The translations under genes were made by a program, and so were the position numbers. The notes under the pieces are model-generated. The model had not been told where the DNA came from, ran no database searches, and was given only the letters and a program-made list of their open reading frames with translations. 64,000 bases of DNA from Woeseiaceae bacterium (GTDB lineage Bacteria; Pseudomonadota; Gammaproteobacteria; Steroidobacterales; Woeseiaceae): NCBI GenBank assembly GCA_028277185.1, contig JANQGQ010000002.1, forward strand, positions 22,696-86,695. The letters run 5' to 3'. Position 1 is the first letter of the stretch, and every line of letters starts with the position of its first letter. Shown piece after piece: positions 38,613 through 48,220 of this stretch.

Positions 38613-39326
38613 CTAGCCGGCGTTCAGGCGATCCCAGACGCACTCTCCCCGATCCCGCAGTTTGTCGAGCAGCGCTTCGTGCGCGGCCAGTTCCTCGTCG
38701 CTGGCCCTGACCACGCGTAGCTCGAGTTCGCCGGCCCGGCTGACGGCCTCGACCTCATTCGTCTCCGCCGTGTCGGCCGCCGACACGGCGTCGAGGGACA
38801 GCGCCGTCTGCCCGCCCGTCATCGCGAGATACGCGCGTGCGAGAAGATCGGCGTCGATCAGCGCGCCGTGCACGTCGCGCTTCGAAGCGTCGATCTCGTA
38901 GCGCTTGCAGAGCGCGTCGAGGCTGTTGCGCTGCCCGGGGTGCATCTCGCGGGCAAGTAACAGGGTATCCAGCACGCTGGCGTGGTCCGTGACGCGCGGC
39001 TTTGGATGCCGCATCAGGCCAAGTTCGTAGTCGAGGAAGCCGACGTCAAACTCCGCGTTGTGGATCACGAGTTCGGCGCCGCTCAAAAAAGCCAGCAGCT
39101 CGTCGGCGATCTCCGGAAAGCGCGGCTCCGATTCGAGCGAAGCGCGGCTGATGCCATGGACACGCTCGGCGCCCTCGTCGATGTCGCGATCGGGATTCAG
39201 AAAGCGATGGAACTCACGCCCGGTCAGGCGTCGGTTGACGATTTCCACGCAGCCGATCTCGATGATCCGGTGACCCTGCGCCGTGGACAGTCCGGTGGTT
39301 TCCGTGTCGAGGACGATTTGCCGCAT
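38613..39326 (-). CDS. dnaQ: DNA polymerase III epsilon subunit (3'-5' exonuclease)
   Basis: A 237-aa proofreading subunit. The Exo I motif is LDTETTGL (Asp and Glu metal ligands), the Exo II block is VIHNAEFDVGFLDYEL, and the Exo III epsilon block is HGALIDADLLARAY. QRNSLDALCKRYEID is typical of DnaQ. It lies downstream of rnhA on the same strand, unlike the divergent rnhA/dnaQ pair of E. coli, and a terminator separates the two. Confidence 0.95.
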   Translation of the reverse strand: MRQIVLDTETTGLSTAQGHRIIEIGCVEIVNRRLTGREFHRFLNPDRDIDEGAERVHGISRASLESEPRFPEIADELLAFLSGAELVIHNAEFDVGFLDYELGLMRHPKPRVTDHASVLDTLLLAREMHPGQRNSLDALCKRYEIDASKRDVHGALIDADLLARAYLAMTGGQTALSLDAVSAADTAETNEVEAVSRAGELELRVVRASDEELAAHEALLDKLRDRGECVWDRLNAG

Positions 39327-39375
39327 GGGTCGCTATTACACCAAACCCCGCGGCAAATTGGCACCGTCGCAGCGC

Positions 39376-39401
39376 AAAAACGACGGCGCTTCCCGCCGTC
39401 G
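39376..39401 (-). terminator. Rho-independent terminator after rnhA
   Basis: On the minus strand CGACGGCG and CGCCGTCG form a perfect 8-bp stem (39394-39401 with 39381-39388) followed by TTTTT (39380-39376). It lies in the rnhA-dnaQ gap, so dnaQ needs its own promoter or read-through. Confidence 0.75.
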
Positions 39402-39443
39402 GGTGGTTGGCTCCCGGTCCAGCATCAGCAGCCGCGAGCGCGG

Positions 39444-39881
39444 CTAACGAAGCTCATCGATGCCCCGATTCGCGAGAGCATCCGCCAGCTCGTTACCGGA
39501 ATTCCCGGCGTGCCCTTTGACCCAGACCCACCGAATGCTGTGCTTCTCCGCTTCCTCGTCGAGCGCCTGCCAGAGATCGCGGTTCTTGACGGGCTTCTTC
39601 GCAGCGGTCGTCCAGCCGCGCCGTTTCCAGTTCTCAAGCCAGCTCGTGATCCCGTCCATGACATAGCGGGAATCGGTGTGGAGCACGACGTCGCTCGGGC
39701 GCTTCAACGCCCGGAGCGCTTCGATCGCGGCCGTGAGTTCCATTCGGTTGTTGGTGGTCTCGGCCTCGCCGCCGTAGAGGGTCTTTTCGCGGCTACCGGC
39801 CTTTAGCAGCACGCCCCAGCCGCCCGGACCCGGGTTGCCCCGGCAGGCGCCATCGGTGTAGATCTCGACAGGTGCGCTCAA
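39444..39881 (-). CDS. rnhA: Ribonuclease HI
   Basis: A 145-aa enzyme that cuts RNA in RNA-DNA hybrids. It has [18 protein letters not shown] (first Asp), [13 protein letters not shown] (Glu), HTDSRYV (Asp) and the C-terminal [12 protein letters not shown] (His and Asp). The length is close to E. coli RnhA (155 aa). It starts with a four-base overlap (ATGA) with the preceding methyltransferase gene, the same neighbour as yafS in E. coli. Confidence 0.96.
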   Translation of the reverse strand: MSAPVEIYTDGACRGNPGPGGWGVLLKAGSREKTLYGGEAETTNNRMELTAAIEALRALKRPSDVVLHTDSRYVMDGITSWLENWKRRGWTTAAKKPVKNRDLWQALDEEAEKHSIRWVWVKGHAGNSGNELADALANRGIDELR

Positions 39882-40672
39882 GCTTTGTCGTCTAGCGGCG
39901 CGCTCGACAGCCGGCTCACCCGCGTCGACGGCTCAGCCAGACCGGCCACCAGTTTCGGCTTACTTCGCCAGGCAGGGCGCACCGGCGTCATCGTGCATAC
40001 GCGCTTCTGCGCCGCCAGCATGTAGCAAGCCGAAAACGCCGGCCAGAAACGCTGCCCGCGTTGCTCCCAGCGCGCCGAACTCGGTCCGCGGCTGCCGGAA
40101 ACGGGCCAGCGAAAAAAGTACTCGGTCATGCCGTGGATCCGCATGTCGAGGAGCTTCAGCCAGTCGCGCAGACGGCGGTCGGAGACCAGGTTTTCCGCTG
40201 CGGGCGGCAGCGCGGCGCCTGGAACGACGCGTCTTAAACCCCATAAGCCCCCGGGACGGAAGGCCAGAACGATCAGATGTCCGTGGGCGTGCAGGACTCG
40301 GTTCACCTCGCGCAGAATGGCATGCGGCCGGTCCGAGAACTCGAGCGTGTGCGGAAGCAGCACGCAGTCCACGGTTTCGTCGGCCACGGGGAGCCGCCAT
40401 GGCTGCCCGACGACGACGGGCACGGCGTCGGACGGTGCGTCGGCGATCAGGAACCCGCGCTGGGTCCGCGCGGAGCGCAGGAAGGTCTCGGGCGCTCCCC
40501 AACCGCCTACCTGAAGACACTGCTCGCCGAAGATGCCCTCGAAGGCGTCCTCGACGAGTCGCGCTTCGCGGGCAAGCAGCGACTGACCGAGCGGCTGAGC
40601 AAGCCAGTCGCGCGCGACGTCGGGAAAACGAAACACCTCTGTCAAGGGAACCAGCTCCGCTGTGAACTTCAT
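39878..40672 (-). CDS. SAM-dependent methyltransferase (YafS-like)
   Basis: A 264-aa class I methyltransferase-fold protein. I chose the ATG at 40672 ([12 protein letters not shown]) over the ATG at 40771, because the longer frame would run through the start of the divergent mltD. Visible are [13 protein letters not shown] (degenerate motif I), [42 protein letters not shown] (DUF4942/Methyltransf_11 region, in two segments) and a basic C-terminus. Gene order methyltransferase-rnhA matches E. coli yafS-rnhA. The substrate is unknown. The expected neighbour gloB is absent. Confidence 0.85.
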   Translation of the reverse strand: MKFTAELVPLTEVFRFPDVARDWLAQPLGQSLLAREARLVEDAFEGIFGEQCLQVGGWGAPETFLRSARTQRGFLIADAPSDAVPVVVGQPWRLPVADETVDCVLLPHTLEFSDRPHAILREVNRVLHAHGHLIVLAFRPGGLWGLRRVVPGAALPPAAENLVSDRRLRDWLKLLDMRIHGMTEYFFRWPVSGSRGPSSARWEQRGQRFWPAFSACYMLAAQKRVCTMTPVRPAWRSKPKLVAGLAEPSTRVSRLSSAPLDDKA

Positions 40673-40709
40673 CCTTGCACTCGCACCCGGCCCAGGTAAA
40701 GCTAGTCCG

Positions 40710-42347
40710 ATGCGCCAAACCTCACCCCGATTATTGCAGAAGCTGCGGCCGATTGTTGCGGTCCTTGTCACTTTTTCGGCTACGGCCGCCGCGTCGCCGC
40801 CAGCGCTCGAAGCAAGCGGTCAGACGCTGCTCGACGAACTCGGCACCCTGGAACAGCTCTCGCCCATTGCCCGGCCGACGGCCTATGTCGGCGACAACCT
40901 GGGTTTGGCGCCCGAAGCGGCTCCGACAGCGCGTCCGGACGATCTCATCGTCCTGTTGCGCGACGGGTTTTCGCTGAGCTATGAGCACAACCGGCGAACC
41001 GAAGCCGAGCGCAAGTGGTATGCGCGCCACCCGGACTACCTGCGCCGGGTATTGACGCGCGCCCAGCGCTACATGCCGTACATCGTCGAGGAACTCGAGC
41101 GCCGCGAGCTGCCGCTCGAGCTGGCCCTGTTGCCGATCGTGGAGTCGGCCTACGATCCCTTCGCCTACTCGCACGGCCGCGCGGCCGGGCTGTGGCAGAT
41201 GATCCCGGGGACCGCGAAGCGCTTCGGCATCCGTCAGAACTGGTGGTATGACGGCCGCCGCGACGTCGTCGACTCGACACGCGCCGCGCTCGACTACCTC
41301 GAGTATCTCTACGAGCTGCAGGACGGCGATTGGCTCAACGCCATCGCCTCCTACAACTCCGGCGAGGGCAACGTGCTCAAGGCACGCCGCAAGAACCGCG
41401 CCCAGGGCAAGCCGGAGGACTTCTGGAACCTGAGGCTGCCGCGCGAAACCAGCATGTACGTGCCCAAGCTCCTCGCGCTCGTGGACATCGTCCGCGACCC
41501 TGCGGCCTTCGGCGTCGAGCTGCCCGAAGTACCCGACGAACCGCAGTTCGTCGTCACGGACATCGGCTCGCAGCTCGATCTCGCGCTTGCCGCGTCGCTG
41601 GCGGGCGTCGACGTTGACACCGTTTACGCCTACAACCCCGGCTTCAATCGCTGGTCGACGGACCCCGGCGGTCCGCACCGGCTCGTATTGCCGATCGGCT
41701 CGGCCGAGGGCTTCGACACGGCGCTGGCCGCGGTGCCGGCGAAGGAGCGCGTGCGCTGGCAGCGCCACAAAGTACGCTCCGGCGAAGCGATATCGCAAAT
41801 CGCGGAGCGCTACCACACGAGCGTCGCGTCGATCCGCGAGGCCAACAACCTGCGCAACAACACGATCCGCGCCGGGCACTACCTCCTGATTCCGATCGCG
41901 ACAAAACCGCTTGCGGCCTACAGCCAGAGCGCGGACGCGCGACTCGAGCGCAAGCAGAACCGGCAGCGCGACGGCGAGCGCGTGGAGCACGTCGTGGCGC
42001 GCGGCGAAAGCTTCTGGACGATAAGCCGCCGCTACGAAGTCTCCACGCGGCAGCTTGCCGCCTGGAATGGCATGGCGCCGGGCGACACGCTGGCAACGGG
42101 CCGGAAACTGATCGTCTGGACCGCCGCGGAGGCGGCACCGCGAACGGCTCCCCGATCCGCGTACGGCAGCACCACGCGGAAAGTGAACTACACGGTTCGC
42201 AACGGCGATTCGCTGTATCTCATCGCCCGCCGTTTCCGGGTGACCATCCAGCAAATCGCGAAATGGAACAATCTGGACGCCGGCCGGATTCTGAGACCGG
42301 GCCAGCGGCTGACCATGTACGTGGACGTCACCGCACAGAGCTCGTAG
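40710..42347 (+). CDS. mltD: Membrane-bound lytic murein transglycosylase D with three LysM domains
   Basis: A 545-aa cell-wall enzyme that cleaves glycan strands to 1,6-anhydro products. I took the ATG at 40710, which follows the divergent methyltransferase start by 37 bp; a start at 40662 would overlap it. An N-terminal signal-like segment is present without a lipobox. The SLT domain (about 110-220) has the catalytic Glu in LPIVESAYDPFAYS and AAGLWQMIPGTAKRFG. LysM domains lie near residues 345-390, 425-470 and 482-527 (e.g. YTVRNGDSLYLIARRF). E. coli MltD has two LysM, so three is slightly extended. Confidence 0.94.
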   Translation: MRQTSPRLLQKLRPIVAVLVTFSATAAASPPALEASGQTLLDELGTLEQLSPIARPTAYVGDNLGLAPEAAPTARPDDLIVLLRDGFSLSYEHNRRTEAERKWYARHPDYLRRVLTRAQRYMPYIVEELERRELPLELALLPIVESAYDPFAYSHGRAAGLWQMIPGTAKRFGIRQNWWYDGRRDVVDSTRAALDYLEYLYELQDGDWLNAIASYNSGEGNVLKARRKNRAQGKPEDFWNLRLPRETSMYVPKLLALVDIVRDPAAFGVELPEVPDEPQFVVTDIGSQLDLALAASLAGVDVDTVYAYNPGFNRWSTDPGGPHRLVLPIGSAEGFDTALAAVPAKERVRWQRHKVRSGEAISQIAERYHTSVASIREANNLRNNTIRAGHYLLIPIATKPLAAYSQSADARLERKQNRQRDGERVEHVVARGESFWTISRRYEVSTRQLAAWNGMAPGDTLATGRKLIVWTAAEAAPRTAPRSAYGSTTRKVNYTVRNGDSLYLIARRFRVTIQQIAKWNNLDAGRILRPGQRLTMYVDVTAQSS

Positions 42348-42422
42348 AAGACGGACGCGACCTCGCGGCTGCCATTCAGGTAGAATTCCGCGCCACGTAC
42401 CATCCCATACCGAGGATAAATC

Positions 42423-43211
42423 ATGGGCTTCATGGCCGGTAAGCGAGCGCTGATCGTCGGCGTCGCCAGCGACCGCTCCATCGCCACCGGCATTGCCGAG
42501 GCATTTGCGCGCGAGGGCGCCGAGCTGGCGTTCACCTACCAGAACGAGAAACTCAAGCGACGCGTCGACGCGCTGGCCGAGCGCCTGGGCTCGAACATGA
42601 CCTACGAGCTCGATGTCGCCAGCGACGAGAACATTGCCGCCGTGTTCGACGCCATTGGCGAGAAGTGGGACGGCATCGACGTACTCGTTCACTCCGTGGG
42701 CTTCGCGCCGCGGGAGCAGCTCGACGGGGACTTCATCGATGCCGTCGATCGCGAAGGCTTTCGCATCGCCCACGACATCTCTGCGTACAGCCTCGCAGCC
42801 CTCGCCAAGGCTGCGCTGCCGCTGATGCAGGGCCGGAACTCGGCAATCCTCGCGCTCAGCTACCTCGGCGCCGTCAAGGCCGTGCCGCACTACAACGTGA
42901 TGGGCCTCGCGAAAGCCAGCCTCGAAGCCTGCATTCGCTTTCTCGCAATGGACTTGGGCCCCCGCGGGATTCGCGTCAACGGGATTTCGGCGGGCGCCAT
43001 CAAGACCCTCGCGGCGGCCGGCATCGGCGGCCTGCGCAAGATGCTCGCACACATGGAAAAGGTGTCGCCGATCCGCCGCAACGTCACGATCGATGATGTC
43101 GGCAATACAGCAGCGTTCCTGTGCTCCGACCTCGCGTCGGGAATCACCGGCGAGATCACCTACGTTGACGGCGGCTACAACATCATCGGGATGCACCTCG
43201 ACGACGACTAG
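42423..43211 (+). CDS. fabI: Enoyl-[acyl-carrier-protein] reductase FabI
   Basis: A 262-aa NADH-dependent reductase completing each fatty-acid elongation cycle. It has the nucleotide motif [13 protein letters not shown], the active-site segment [24 protein letters not shown] with the Tyr and Lys of FabI spacing, and [23 protein letters not shown] precedes the ATG. It is the triclosan- and isoniazid-type target family. It lies 75 bp after mltD on the same strand and converges with the GT4 gene. Confidence 0.97.
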   Translation: MGFMAGKRALIVGVASDRSIATGIAEAFAREGAELAFTYQNEKLKRRVDALAERLGSNMTYELDVASDENIAAVFDAIGEKWDGIDVLVHSVGFAPREQLDGDFIDAVDREGFRIAHDISAYSLAALAKAALPLMQGRNSAILALSYLGAVKAVPHYNVMGLAKASLEACIRFLAMDLGPRGIRVNGISAGAIKTLAAAGIGGLRKMLAHMEKVSPIRRNVTIDDVGNTAAFLCSDLASGITGEITYVDGGYNIIGMHLDDD

Positions 43212-43232
43212 CGCCCTGCCCCGCGGCCGCCG

Positions 43233-44285
43233 CTACAACAGCTCTGCGTAGATCGCCGCGTAACTGTCGGCCATCGCCGCGGCGTCGTACCGCGCGGCCT
43301 TCAGCCGATTGGCGTGCGATACGGTCTCGCGCAGCGCGGGACGATCGATCAGCGTTTCGACCCCCGCGAACAGTGCGTCGCTGTCGCCCGGCGCTATCAG
43401 CACGCCGTTCACGCCATCCTCGACGAACTCCGGGATACCGCCGGTGCGGGACGCCACGATCGGGAGGCCCAGATACATCGCGTCGAGCAGCGACGAGCCG
43501 AGCGCCTCGAAGTTCGATGGAAACACGAACACCTCGAAGCTGGCGAGATAAGGTGCGACGTCATCCAGGAAACCGGTGAACGTCACGTTGTCGAGAGACT
43601 CCGCCTCAGCCCGCAACGCTGCCTCGTCCTTGCCGTTACCGCACAGCACGAACTGCCAGTCCGGCCGCTCGACGGCAGCCCTTGCCGCGGCCGCCAGGAT
43701 CGTGCGCTGCCCCTTGTGCGCGTCGTCGAGGGCACCGACATGACCGATGAGCCGTTTGCCCGGAAACAGAGCGCGAACGGCTTCCACCTGATCGGGAGCC
43801 GATTCCAGAGCCGCATGCGCGTCCGGGACGACGGTTACGTCGAGATCGGGGTAGAGCACGCGAATATTGTCCGCCACGGCCTCTGAGACGCCGCAGAGCC
43901 GCCCCGCGCGGCGGTAAGCCGAGCTGCGCAACGGCGACGGTTTCTGGGGGTTCGGGACGCGGCGCGTCAGCACGTAGGGCGCGCCCGACATTCGATTGGC
44001 CATCGCCGCTGCATAGAAAGCGTGCCCATCGTGCGCGTGCAGTACGTCGGACTGCCGCGCCGCGAACGCGGCACCAAAGGCACGGCCCCGCGACTCGACG
44101 ATGTCGAGGCCCGCTACGTCCCGGCAACGGCCGGTCAGGGAGCCACCGGTGCGCACGACGAGCCGCTGGCGCAGGCCGCGCCGCGCAAGCTCGCGCACGA
44201 GCAACTCCGCCTGCCGCTCGCCACCGCGGTAACCGCCGGCAAGATTGATGTGGCAGATTGTCCGGCCGGCAAGCGCGTCGCTCAT
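43233..44285 (-). CDS. Glycosyltransferase family 4 protein
   Basis: A 350-aa GT-B transferase. The N-terminal acceptor domain has NLAGGYRGGERQAELLVREL. The donor domain has HVGALDDAHKGQRTIL, FTGFLDDVAPYLASFEVFVFPSNFEALGSSLLDAMYLGLPIVA (in the usual EX7E region), and GGIPEFVEDGVNG. No membrane segment is visible. It is the only ordinary glycosyltransferase in the window. It sits away from the polysaccharide genes, next to the symporter (15-bp gap), so it may serve LPS core or another polymer. The donor sugar is not known. Confidence 0.87.
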   Translation of the reverse strand: MSDALAGRTICHINLAGGYRGGERQAELLVRELARRGLRQRLVVRTGGSLTGRCRDVAGLDIVESRGRAFGAAFAARQSDVLHAHDGHAFYAAAMANRMSGAPYVLTRRVPNPQKPSPLRSSAYRRAGRLCGVSEAVADNIRVLYPDLDVTVVPDAHAALESAPDQVEAVRALFPGKRLIGHVGALDDAHKGQRTILAAAARAAVERPDWQFVLCGNGKDEAALRAEAESLDNVTFTGFLDDVAPYLASFEVFVFPSNFEALGSSLLDAMYLGLPIVASRTGGIPEFVEDGVNGVLIAPGDSDALFAGVETLIDRPALRETVSHANRLKAARYDAAAMADSYAAIYAELL

Positions 44286-44300
44286 CGGCTCACACGCCGG

Positions 44301-45599
44301 CTAGCCGCTGCGCTCCAGGGCAACGTTGGTCTGCTCACCATCGAGTCGCGCGACGATCGTTGCGCAGCAGCAGTCACCCCAGATATTGACGCTCGTGCGG
44401 CACATATCCAGGATTCGATCGAACAACAGCAGCGCCCCAATCGCATCGATAGGCAACCCTATAGCGGTCAGAATGATGGCGATGGCGACGAGCGAGGCAG
44501 ACGGCACGCCGGCCACACCGATCGACGTCAGCAACGCCACGAGCACAATCGTAAATTGCACTCCGAGTGTCAACTCGAGCCCGTAGGCCTGGGCGATGAA
44601 AAGCGCCGCCGCACACTCATACAACGCGGTACCGTTCATGTTAACAGTCGCGCCGAGCGGTAGTACAAAACTCGACACTTTGTTGGAAACTCCGACATTC
44701 TTCTCGACGCTTTCGATCGTAACCGGCAACGTCGCCGACGATGAGGCCGTCGAAAACGCCGTCAGCATCGCCGGCGAGACGCCCTTCAGGACTTTGAACG
44801 GCCGGACGCGCCCGACCGCCCGCAGCAGCAGCGGCAGGAAGACGAATGCGTGCAGCGCCAGCGCGGCTACCACGCACAATGCGAACACGGTGAGGGGCTT
44901 GACGGCATCGAAGCCCGCATTGGAAATCGTCGAAGCGACGAGACCGAACACGCCGATCGGCGCGAACAGCATGATGAACTCGGTCATGCGCATCATGACG
45001 TTGAATACACCGTCCCAGAAGCGGAACAGCGTTTCTGCAAGCTCGTGGCCGATCCGGGTCATGAAGTAACCGAACAGCATCGCGAAAAAGATGATGCCGA
45101 GCATCTGACCCTCGGCAGCCGCCATCACGATGTTCGGCGGGATCATGCGCAGGAAAATCTCCGCGACGTCGCTTGCGTCCTTACCCTCGACGAGCCCGCG
45201 GACCGTATCCGCAGAGCCCTCCAGGTCGAGCATCTCGCGAACGGGCTCGCCGTCGCTTATGCCGGGCTGCACGGTGTTGACGACGAAGAGACCGATGAAG
45301 ATCGCGACGAGCGATGTCGTCACGTAGAAGAGCAGCGTCTTGCCGCCGAGCGCGCCCAGATTGCCGCCCGACCCGATGTTCGCGACGCCGACGATGATCG
45401 AGGAAAGAATCAGCGGGACGATGATCATCTTCAGCGCGTTGAGAAACAACGCGCCGATGTAGTCGAAAACCGCGACGAACGGCACACCGAACAGGCCGGG
45501 CGCGAAGGTCTCGGTCGTGTAACTATTGACGAGACCGCCCGCGATTCCGGCCAGTGCGATCGCGATAAGGATTTGCCAGTGCAACGCCAGTTTAGGCAT
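44301..45599 (-). CDS. Dicarboxylate/amino acid:cation symporter (DAACS family)
   Basis: A 432-aa inner-membrane carrier of the GltP/DctA family. The ATG at 45599 has GGGGGAAGGC before it; an in-frame ATG at 45611 lacks this. The family signatures are SSSATLPVTIESVEKN (Ser-rich hairpin loop), LGATVNMNGTALYE (NMDGT-type motif), and PSASLVAIAIIL near the C-terminal hairpin. It should import glutamate or C4-dicarboxylates with Na+ or H+. The large inverted-repeat element begins 41 bp upstream of its start and may affect its expression. Confidence 0.92.
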   Translation of the reverse strand: MPKLALHWQILIAIALAGIAGGLVNSYTTETFAPGLFGVPFVAVFDYIGALFLNALKMIIVPLILSSIIVGVANIGSGGNLGALGGKTLLFYVTTSLVAIFIGLFVVNTVQPGISDGEPVREMLDLEGSADTVRGLVEGKDASDVAEIFLRMIPPNIVMAAAEGQMLGIIFFAMLFGYFMTRIGHELAETLFRFWDGVFNVMMRMTEFIMLFAPIGVFGLVASTISNAGFDAVKPLTVFALCVVAALALHAFVFLPLLLRAVGRVRPFKVLKGVSPAMLTAFSTASSSATLPVTIESVEKNVGVSNKVSSFVLPLGATVNMNGTALYECAAALFIAQAYGLELTLGVQFTIVLVALLTSIGVAGVPSASLVAIAIILTAIGLPIDAIGALLLFDRILDMCRTSVNIWGDCCCATIVARLDGEQTNVALERSG

Positions 45600-45639
45600 G
45601 CCTTCCCCCATGACGCCCGCGGCGCTTGTCTGCCGCTAG

Positions 45640-45900
45640 TACCCTGCCAAGCTGATTTTGCTGCATTCAGTTGGCCTGTCAGCGTTCCTGGCAAGGCGCG
45701 GCTCGCCGCGAATGGCCCAGCCCTTTGCAAGAGTCGTAACGCGGCCAGGAACGCTGACAGGCCAACCCGAAGGGCGCGCCTGAGCGGTTTCGCCGCCGCG
45801 TTGCGTCACTTGACAAGGGCTGCGCCATTGCCGGCGCGACGCGCCTTGCGGCGAAACCGCTCAGGCGCGCTGAATGCAGCAAAATCAGCTTGGCAGGGTA
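45640..45900. repeat. 261-bp nested inverted-repeat element (three perfect stems)
   Basis: The outer arms 45640-45670 and 45870-45900 are perfect inverted repeats of 31 bp. Inside are two long hairpins. The first pairs 45671-45692 with 45744-45765 (22/22) around a 51-nt loop. The second pairs 45774-45796 with 45848-45870 (23/23) around another 51-nt loop. The two loops are themselves inverted copies (about 41 of 51 positions match), and an 8-nt spacer separates the hairpins. It fills the gap between ppiD and the symporter gene and encodes no protein. Its shape is a three-way junction or cruciform. Confidence 0.9.
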
Positions 45901-45915
45901 CACTTGCGCGCGACC

Positions 45916-47817
45916 TTACTGGAAAAAGTCCGCTGCGGCCACGGCCTCTTCGTTGACCACGATGTTGGCCTCTTCGCGCAGCGCAAGCAGAAAAGCCGCG
46001 AAGTCGCGAAAACCCGACTCCTGGGCGCGAAAGAGCTTGGCCGTGTCGCGTTCTGCAAGGGGGATCGCCTCGGGTCTGCCGGGAAGGACCGCATCGAGGC
46101 TGTAGACCGCATAAGCTCCGCTGCTCGTGCGCACGACGTCCCGGACCGGCGTGTTCTCGGCCGGACGTCCGGCGGCAAACACACTGTAGAACACCGCCAT
46201 ATCGGCGTTGGGATTCTGGCGGCTCAGAAGTAACGGTTCGCTGACGTCGGCGCCGGCCGCTTCCGCGGCCGAGCGGAACTCCGATCCCGCTTCAACCTCC
46301 GCCCTGAGAGTATCGGCCCGCTGCCTGAGCATCGACTCGATCCGGTTCGCCGTGAGAATGCCGCGGATCTGCTCGCGAACCTCATCGAGCGGCTGCCGGC
46401 TTGCTTCGTTGTAGCGCGCAACGCGAAACACGGCTGAGCTGACGTTGTCGAGCTCTACGACTTCCGACGTCTGCCCGGTCGTGAGAATTGCCGAATCGAA
46501 AATCGTGTCGATAGCAATCTGGTTGCTGCCGAACGGCTCTCCGCCGGCGCGCGTGATGCCCTCGGCAAGCTGGACGTCGGTGCCGACCGCCTCAGCAGCC
46601 GCGGCAATGTCGTCGGCATCGAACAGCGCGCTGCCGAGGTCGTTCTCCAGCGCACGGTAGGCATCGTCGACGTCGCGTTCGCGGATTTCGGCGACAAGCT
46701 CCCCGCGCACCTGCTCGAGAGGCATGGCGCCTTGCGGCAGTACGTTATCCAGCCTGACAATGTGATAGCCGAAGTCCGTCCGGATCGGCCCGTCGATCTC
46801 GCCCGGTTGCAGCGCAAATACGGCAGCTCCCAGCTCCGACGGGAACTGGGATCGGGTGAGCGCGCCGAAAGCTCCGCCGTCGTTTGCGGTCCCGGTGTCG
46901 TCGGAGAACTCGCGTGCGAGTTCGTCGAAGGCCTCGCCGTTGTTGAGCCGGGCGAGCAGCGCATTGGCCTCCGACTCCGCGGCGTCCTCGTCGCCGCCGA
47001 AGGTGATCAGGATATGCCGGGCTTCGCGCTGTTCGTCCTGCAGGTAGCGGTAGCGGTTTTCTTCGTAGTACTGCAGAAGCGCCTCTTCGGAAACCTCTAT
47101 GCCCGCCGCCACGTCATCGCGACTGATCATCACGTACTCGACGTCCGCCGATTCGGGCAGCTCGAACTGCACCGGATTCTGCTCGTAGTAGGTCGCAATC
47201 TCATCGTCGCCGATGACGATCTCCTCATCGACCATATCCGGCGGGAAAGTTGCGATCGTGACGAGTCGCTGCTCGGTCATCAGATTGATGTAGCGGCGGT
47301 ACTCGGCCGGTGTGATCACCGCTGTCGCCGCAATGGCCAGCTGCAGCTGCTGCCGGCGAAGACTCATGCGCTGAGCGAACTCGAACTCGTTGCTGTTGCG
47401 ACCTGCCGACAGCAATGCCGCATTGTAGGTTTCCCGGTTGAATTGGCCGTCGGTCTGAAAGTCGGGGATCTCGCGAATCGAGTCCACGACCTGCGCATCC
47501 CCGATTCGATACCCCGACTCGTCGAGGAAGTTCTCGAGCAGCTGCTCGTAAATCAGATTGTCGAGGATCTGCTGCCGCACCTGCTGGCGCTCGGCATCGC
47601 CGGCTGTCGCCACCGCGGGATTGTCGCTCAGGAAATCGCGATAGCGGGCCTCGAACAGACCGAGACTGATCTCCTCACCGTCAACCCGCGCCGCATACTG
47701 CCCGCCGAAGAAGTTATAGGTCCCGCCGACGCCGACGAAGACGAACGACAGCGCAATGAGCACGAGGATGCCAAGTGCGATCGGGCCGGTAATGTTGTTG
47801 CGTAGGTTCTGCAGCAT
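45916..47817 (-). CDS. ppiD: Periplasmic folding chaperone PpiD
   Basis: A 633-aa inner-membrane-anchored SurA-like protein. I chose the ATG at 47817 (MLQNLRNNITGPIALGILV), which gives the N-terminal membrane anchor (about 12-34) directly. A SurA-N domain follows (ARVDGEEISLGLFEARYRDFL). A parvulin domain lies near residues 265-355 (EARHILITFG, AREFSDDTGTANDGGAFGALTRSQ, GYHIVRLDNV). PpiD assists newly exported proteins at the Sec translocon. Position after hupB, with two tRNA genes between, matches the gammaproteobacterial lon-hupB-ppiD order. Confidence 0.94.
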   Translation of the reverse strand: MLQNLRNNITGPIALGILVLIALSFVFVGVGGTYNFFGGQYAARVDGEEISLGLFEARYRDFLSDNPAVATAGDAERQQVRQQILDNLIYEQLLENFLDESGYRIGDAQVVDSIREIPDFQTDGQFNRETYNAALLSAGRNSNEFEFAQRMSLRRQQLQLAIAATAVITPAEYRRYINLMTEQRLVTIATFPPDMVDEEIVIGDDEIATYYEQNPVQFELPESADVEYVMISRDDVAAGIEVSEEALLQYYEENRYRYLQDEQREARHILITFGGDEDAAESEANALLARLNNGEAFDELAREFSDDTGTANDGGAFGALTRSQFPSELGAAVFALQPGEIDGPIRTDFGYHIVRLDNVLPQGAMPLEQVRGELVAEIRERDVDDAYRALENDLGSALFDADDIAAAAEAVGTDVQLAEGITRAGGEPFGSNQIAIDTIFDSAILTTGQTSEVVELDNVSSAVFRVARYNEASRQPLDEVREQIRGILTANRIESMLRQRADTLRAEVEAGSEFRSAAEAAGADVSEPLLLSRQNPNADMAVFYSVFAAGRPAENTPVRDVVRTSSGAYAVYSLDAVLPGRPEAIPLAERDTAKLFRAQESGFRDFAAFLLALREEANIVVNEEAVAAADFFQ

Positions 47818-47900
47818 GTCCGCGCGAAAATCCGGGAAAAGGCCAGCGATTCTAGCTGAGAGAAGGGATGCGGCCAACAGGCCGCCGTAAGGTCGCTCCA

Positions 47901-47930
47901 AACAAGAACGCCCCTGCTGAGCAGGGGCGT
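47901..47930 (-). terminator. Terminator after tRNA-Asp
   Basis: ACGCCCCTGC/GCAGGGGCGT form a perfect 10-bp stem (47908-47917 with 47921-47930) with a 3-nt loop. On the minus strand TTCTTGTTT follows. It ends the tRNA-Val/tRNA-Asp transcript ahead of ppiD. Confidence 0.8.
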
Positions 47931-47940
47931 CTGGCGTTAA

Positions 47941-48017
47941 TGGCGGAGTGGACGGGACTCGAACCCGCGACCCCCGGCGTGACAGGCCGGTATTCTAACC
48001 AACTGAACTACCACTCC
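47941..48017 (-). tRNA. tRNA-Asp (anticodon GTC)
   Basis: The minus strand folds as a full cloverleaf starting GGAGTGGTAGTTCAGTTGG, with anticodon loop CTGTCAC (anticodon GTC), T-arm GGTTCGAGTCC, acceptor CCACTCC and encoded CCA. It is 5 bp downstream of tRNA-Val. Confidence 0.97.
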
Positions 48018-48022
48018 GAACC

Positions 48023-48098
48023 TGGTGGGTGCTGACGGGATCGAACCGCCGACCCTCGCCTTGTAAGGGCGATGCTCTACCAGCTGAGCTAAGCACCC
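48023..48098 (-). tRNA. tRNA-Val (anticodon TAC)
   Basis: The minus strand starts GGGTGCTTAGCTCAGCTGG, anticodon loop TTACAAG (anticodon TAC), T-arm GGTTCGATCC, acceptor GCACCC and encoded CCA. It is co-transcribed with tRNA-Asp and lies 122 bp after hupB. Confidence 0.97.
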
Positions 48099-48220
48099 GA
48101 ATGCTGCAGTGCACCCGGCACCCGATTCGCGAAGCGAACGCTTCGTCGTCGCGGTACAGGAAAGTGCCGAAAGCCGCTTGCTTAGTGGGTTTCGACAGCG
48201 CTCCGGTGCGCGAGGGCGCG

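Noticed and set aside
40731..43196. Minus-strand 821-aa open frame
   Set aside because: Antisense to mltD and fabI, both unmistakable; composition is that of a shadow frame.
45679..45903. Minus-strand 74-aa frame in the inverted-repeat element
   Set aside because: It is a by-product of the palindromic repeats.
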